Shown here: positions 60,939-64,000 of the stretch, in pieces
Numbering within the stretch: position 1 is the first letter of the stretch
Layout: each line of letters begins with the position of its first letter
Assembly (NCBI RefSeq): GCF_000737515.1
Contig: NZ_CP006587.1
Span: 1,236,001 to 1,300,000, forward strand
DNA from: Hymenobacter sp. APR13
GTDB lineage: Bacteria; Bacteroidota; Bacteroidia; Cytophagales; Hymenobacteraceae
Reading direction: 5' to 3'
Length of the DNA stretch: 64,000 nt
Program-made: the position numbers and the translations under genes
The notes under the pieces: model-generated
Seen by the model: only the letters and a program-made list of their open reading frames with translations
Told to the model about the DNA's origin: nothing
Database searches by the model: none

Positions 60939-62219
60939 ATGCTCGACCGACAAGTCGCTCCTCCCGTTCAGCCGCTGGCCAGCGTAACGCTGCCCGCGGC
61001 TGACGTGTTTTCGCTCCCTAACGGAGCGCGCCTGCACGTAATGCGCAATGATGCCCAGCCTGTGGTTCGCCTGCAGGTAGTAGTGCCCGCCGGCAAGTGG
61101 TACGAGCCCGCCCCCGGCGTCTCGCTGCTCACGGCCCGCATGCTGCTCGAAGGCACCACCACCCGCACCGCCCGCCAGATAGCCGATGAAGTAGCCTTCT
61201 ACGGCGCTTCCCTGGAGTGCGAGCAAAGCTTCGACCGCGCCACCCTCACCCTGTACTGCCTCACGCGCCACCTGCCGCGCCTGCTGCCGCTGGTGCAGGA
61301 TGTACTGACCAACCCCACCTTCCCCGCCACCGAGTTGGAGCTGCTTAAAAACCGCACCATCCAGAACGTGCGGGTAGAGCGCCAGAAAACCAGCTACCTC
61401 GCCGCCGAGCGGTTCTCCCACAACCTCTACGGCAGCACGCATCCCTACGGCAGCACCTTCAACGAGCAGCTTTTCGCCGCCGTAGCGCAGGATGCCCTCC
61501 AAGCTTTTCATCGCGCCAACTACTCGCTGGACAAAGCCGAGGTGTTTCTGTGCGGTGATGTAGCGCCTGCTGACCAGGATCTGGTGTCTGACCTGCTGGG
61601 AAGCGCCCAACCGTCTGCTGTGCCGCTGTCTGCCAAAGAAACGCTTTCCTTAGCCAGCCAGCCAGCCCACGACTACGTCACGGTGCCCGACAGCATTCAG
61701 GCCGCCCTGCGCATCGGCCGGCCGTGGCCCGCCCTCACCCATCCCGATACGCACAAGCTGCAAGTCCTCGTGAAGGTGCTGGGCGGCTACTTTGGCTCCC
61801 GCCTGATGAAGAACATCCGCGAGGATAAGGGCTTCACCTACGGCATCTACTCCAGCATCGGCCCCCGCGAGCATGCCACGTCCTTTGTCATCGGCACCGA
61901 TGTCAATGCCGATAGCGCCAACGCTGCTATGCGGGAAGTCCACCATGAGCTCCAAGTGTTGCAACACGAACTTATCCCGGCAGATGAACTCCAGACCGTC
62001 AAGAACTACATGACTGGCAAGTTCGCCAACGAGCTCAGCACCGTGTTCGAGCAGTGCGATAAGTACAAGAACATTGTCTTCCTAAATCTGCCTGCTACCT
62101 ACTATTCTAACTTCATCGAGCAGGTGAACCAAGTAACGGCCGAGGAGCTACTCACGCTCGCCCAGCATTACCTTTCGCCCGCCGATATGATTGAAGTGGT
62201 AGCAGGCCCCGGAAAATAG
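60939..62219 (+). CDS. M16-family zinc peptidase-like protein lacking HxxEH
   Basis: A 426-residue protein without a signal peptide. FSLPNGARLHVMRNDAQPVV and VVPAGKWYEPAPG are normal for M16 N-terminal domains, but the catalytic HxxEH is replaced by LLTAR (63-67) in GVSLLTARMLLEGT. The C-terminal domain has GGYFGSRLMKNIREDKGFTYGIYS, which is typical and positions substrate. It is probably the non-catalytic partner of an active M16 subunit elsewhere, or has lost activity. It lies 16 bases after porV. ATG at 60939 is the likely start. Confidence 0.87.
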   Translation: MLDRQVAPPVQPLASVTLPAADVFSLPNGARLHVMRNDAQPVVRLQVVVPAGKWYEPAPGVSLLTARMLLEGTTTRTARQIADEVAFYGASLECEQSFDRATLTLYCLTRHLPRLLPLVQDVLTNPTFPATELELLKNRTIQNVRVERQKTSYLAAERFSHNLYGSTHPYGSTFNEQLFAAVAQDALQAFHRANYSLDKAEVFLCGDVAPADQDLVSDLLGSAQPSAVPLSAKETLSLASQPAHDYVTVPDSIQAALRIGRPWPALTHPDTHKLQVLVKVLGGYFGSRLMKNIREDKGFTYGIYSSIGPREHATSFVIGTDVNADSANAAMREVHHELQVLQHELIPADELQTVKNYMTGKFANELSTVFEQCDKYKNIVFLNLPATYYSNFIEQVNQVTAEELLTLAQHYLSPADMIEVVAGPGK

Positions 62220-62229
62220 AACCGTATTA

Positions 62230-62282
62230 CTGCTACAAAAAGAAGTCAGCCGCATACAGCGGCTGGCTTCTTTTTGTAGCAG
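62230..62282 (+). terminator. Strong rho-independent terminator after the porU-porV-M16 unit
   Basis: CTGCTACAAAAAGAAG-CAGCCGC pairs with GCGGCTG-CTTCTTTTTGTAGCAG, with one mismatch pair and a 5-base loop. It starts 10 bases after the M16 stop. Confidence 0.85.
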
Positions 62283-62749
62283 AGATATTCCGTGATAATG
62301 CGTCATTGCTAACGCAACACCACAGCTAGAGCTATACAGAAGTATAAACACCCTAACAATGCTACACTTGAAAAGCCGTCTGGTACTTATACTTATAAGG
62401 TGAAGCGGTCCATCACGAATCCGCATATCAAGTGGCCTTACCGATTAGCCATCCCAAGCTGCGGCCGATAAGGTGGCCCATGACAAGAACTCCGGTGCAT
62501 CAGTTCCTATAGCCGTCGGGCCATTCATAGCGACGTCTTGCCAGTCGCCGCTACCTCGCCCTGCCCCCACCCTAACAGCTAAAAGAGCCGCTGAGAACCT
62601 AGTCTGCATTTTAAGTCCGCTAGAAAAGCTCCAATGAAGTATTAGAGATGCATCGACAAATAGTAACACGACACCTCATTAGATTCAGAAATGAATTATA
62701 TCAGCAACCCTCCACGATGAGTCCCCACCAAGGGCAACGCTTATAAACG
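62283..62749. other. Noncoding stretch before the rRNA operon
   Basis: About 470 bases with lower GC than the surroundings. Short open frames occur on the minus strand (62148-62426, 62445-62669) but have no recognisable start, codon character or motif. I see no tRNA cloverleaf. Confidence 0.5.
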
Positions 62750-62751
62750 CC

Positions 62752-62796
62752 GTTGCCCCCGCGCCAGGCCCCGGGAGGGGGCGGCACGGGGGCAAC
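62752..62796 (-). terminator. Hairpin downstream of 5S rRNA, possible rRNA operon terminator
   Basis: GTTGCCCCCG / CGGGGGCAAC enclose about 25 GC-rich bases, 18 bases past the 5S 3' end on the minus strand. No clear U-run follows, so the role is uncertain. Confidence 0.45.
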
Positions 62797-62813
62797 GGGC
62801 AATGCAGTAAGGT

Positions 62814-62923
62814 TGGCGGCGACCGACTCTCCCACCGATGAAGGCAGTACCATAGGCGCTCCGGGGCTTAACGACTCTGTTCGGAATGGGAAGAGGTGAA
62901 CACCCGGGCTAAAGCCACCATTA
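62814..62923 (-). rRNA. rrf: 5S ribosomal RNA
   Basis: On the minus strand the text contains GGTGTTCACCTCTTCCCATT, then CCGAACAGAGTCGTTAAGCC and GGTACTGCCTTCATCGGTGG, the conserved loop B/C and helix IV-V features of 5S rRNA. Ends are estimated to a few bases. It follows the 23S gene with about 85 bases of spacer. Confidence 0.92.
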
Positions 62924-63009
62924 CTGGGGCGGCAGCTCTGTGTTCAAGGTGAGCTGCCAACAAAACCGTTGACGTAAGGACAAAAGAGAAAACTAAAGAA
63001 GCAAATTCC

Positions 63010-64000
<991 letters not shown>

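Noticed and set aside
62924..63009. tRNA in the 23S-5S spacer
   Set aside because: The spacer is only about 85 bases and no cloverleaf or T-arm consensus is visible.

Overview
The window comes from a high-GC member of the Bacteroidota, most likely Hymenobacter or a close relative (Cytophagales). The evidence is type IX secretion (T9SS) genes with two T9SS-sorted cargo proteins, promoters of the TTG-N19/20-TAnnTTTG kind, MnSOD-type superoxide dismutase, a mreBCD-PBP2-RodA cell-shape cluster behind purH, and families of long perfect palindromes between genes. The genus call is inference from protein style and repeats.

Layout. 1-7.7 kb: the 5' end of aspS, a DUF5694-like exported protein, two small exported proteins of unknown function, tadA, sodA, an Old Yellow Enzyme, a NupG-like nucleoside transporter and ndk. 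8-12.3 kb: a DHH phosphoesterase followed by four consecutive FKBP-type prolyl isomerases. 12.4-18.1 kb: recO, porZ, tdk, then a ferredoxin divergent from a Pro/Ala-rich protein of unknown function. 18.2-21 kb: two convergent polytopic membrane proteins. 21-29.3 kb (minus): purH, mreB, mreC, mreD, mrdA (PBP2) and rodA, preceded by a small REP-like array. 29.4-31.4 kb: two paralogous exported proteins. 31.5-35.4 kb: a compact cluster of acyl-CoA dehydrogenase-like, PIG-L deacetylase, NodS-like methyltransferase and GT2 glycosyltransferase genes. 35.5-40.4 kb: BamA-like barrel, UbiA prenyltransferase, cspA, kdsC, iscX, ferredoxin and a DUF2520 oxidoreductase. 40.5-49.4 kb: a T9SS cargo protein with a frameshifted tail, a System I cytochrome c maturation set (ccmB, C, D-like, E and a frameshifted ccmF), and a beta-helix T9SS cargo protein. 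49.5-62.2 kb: a pseudo-peptidase/propeller/barrel protein, a FAD oxidoreductase, an MBL hydrolase, pssA, then porU-porV and an inactive-looking M16 protein. 62.8-64 kb: the 3' part of an rRNA operon (5S and partial 23S, minus strand).

Functional themes. T9SS biogenesis (porU, porV, porZ, possibly GldI-like FKBP lipoproteins) and its cargo recur through the window. The wall-elongation genes form one minus-strand unit. The ccm genes form another, but its CcmF reading frame is broken and its CcmE is the Cys (CxxxY) variant. Intergenic spaces are unusually full of palindromic repeats of at least six families, some nested or mosaic. Calls rest on reading the sequence and on memory of protein families; no database search was run.
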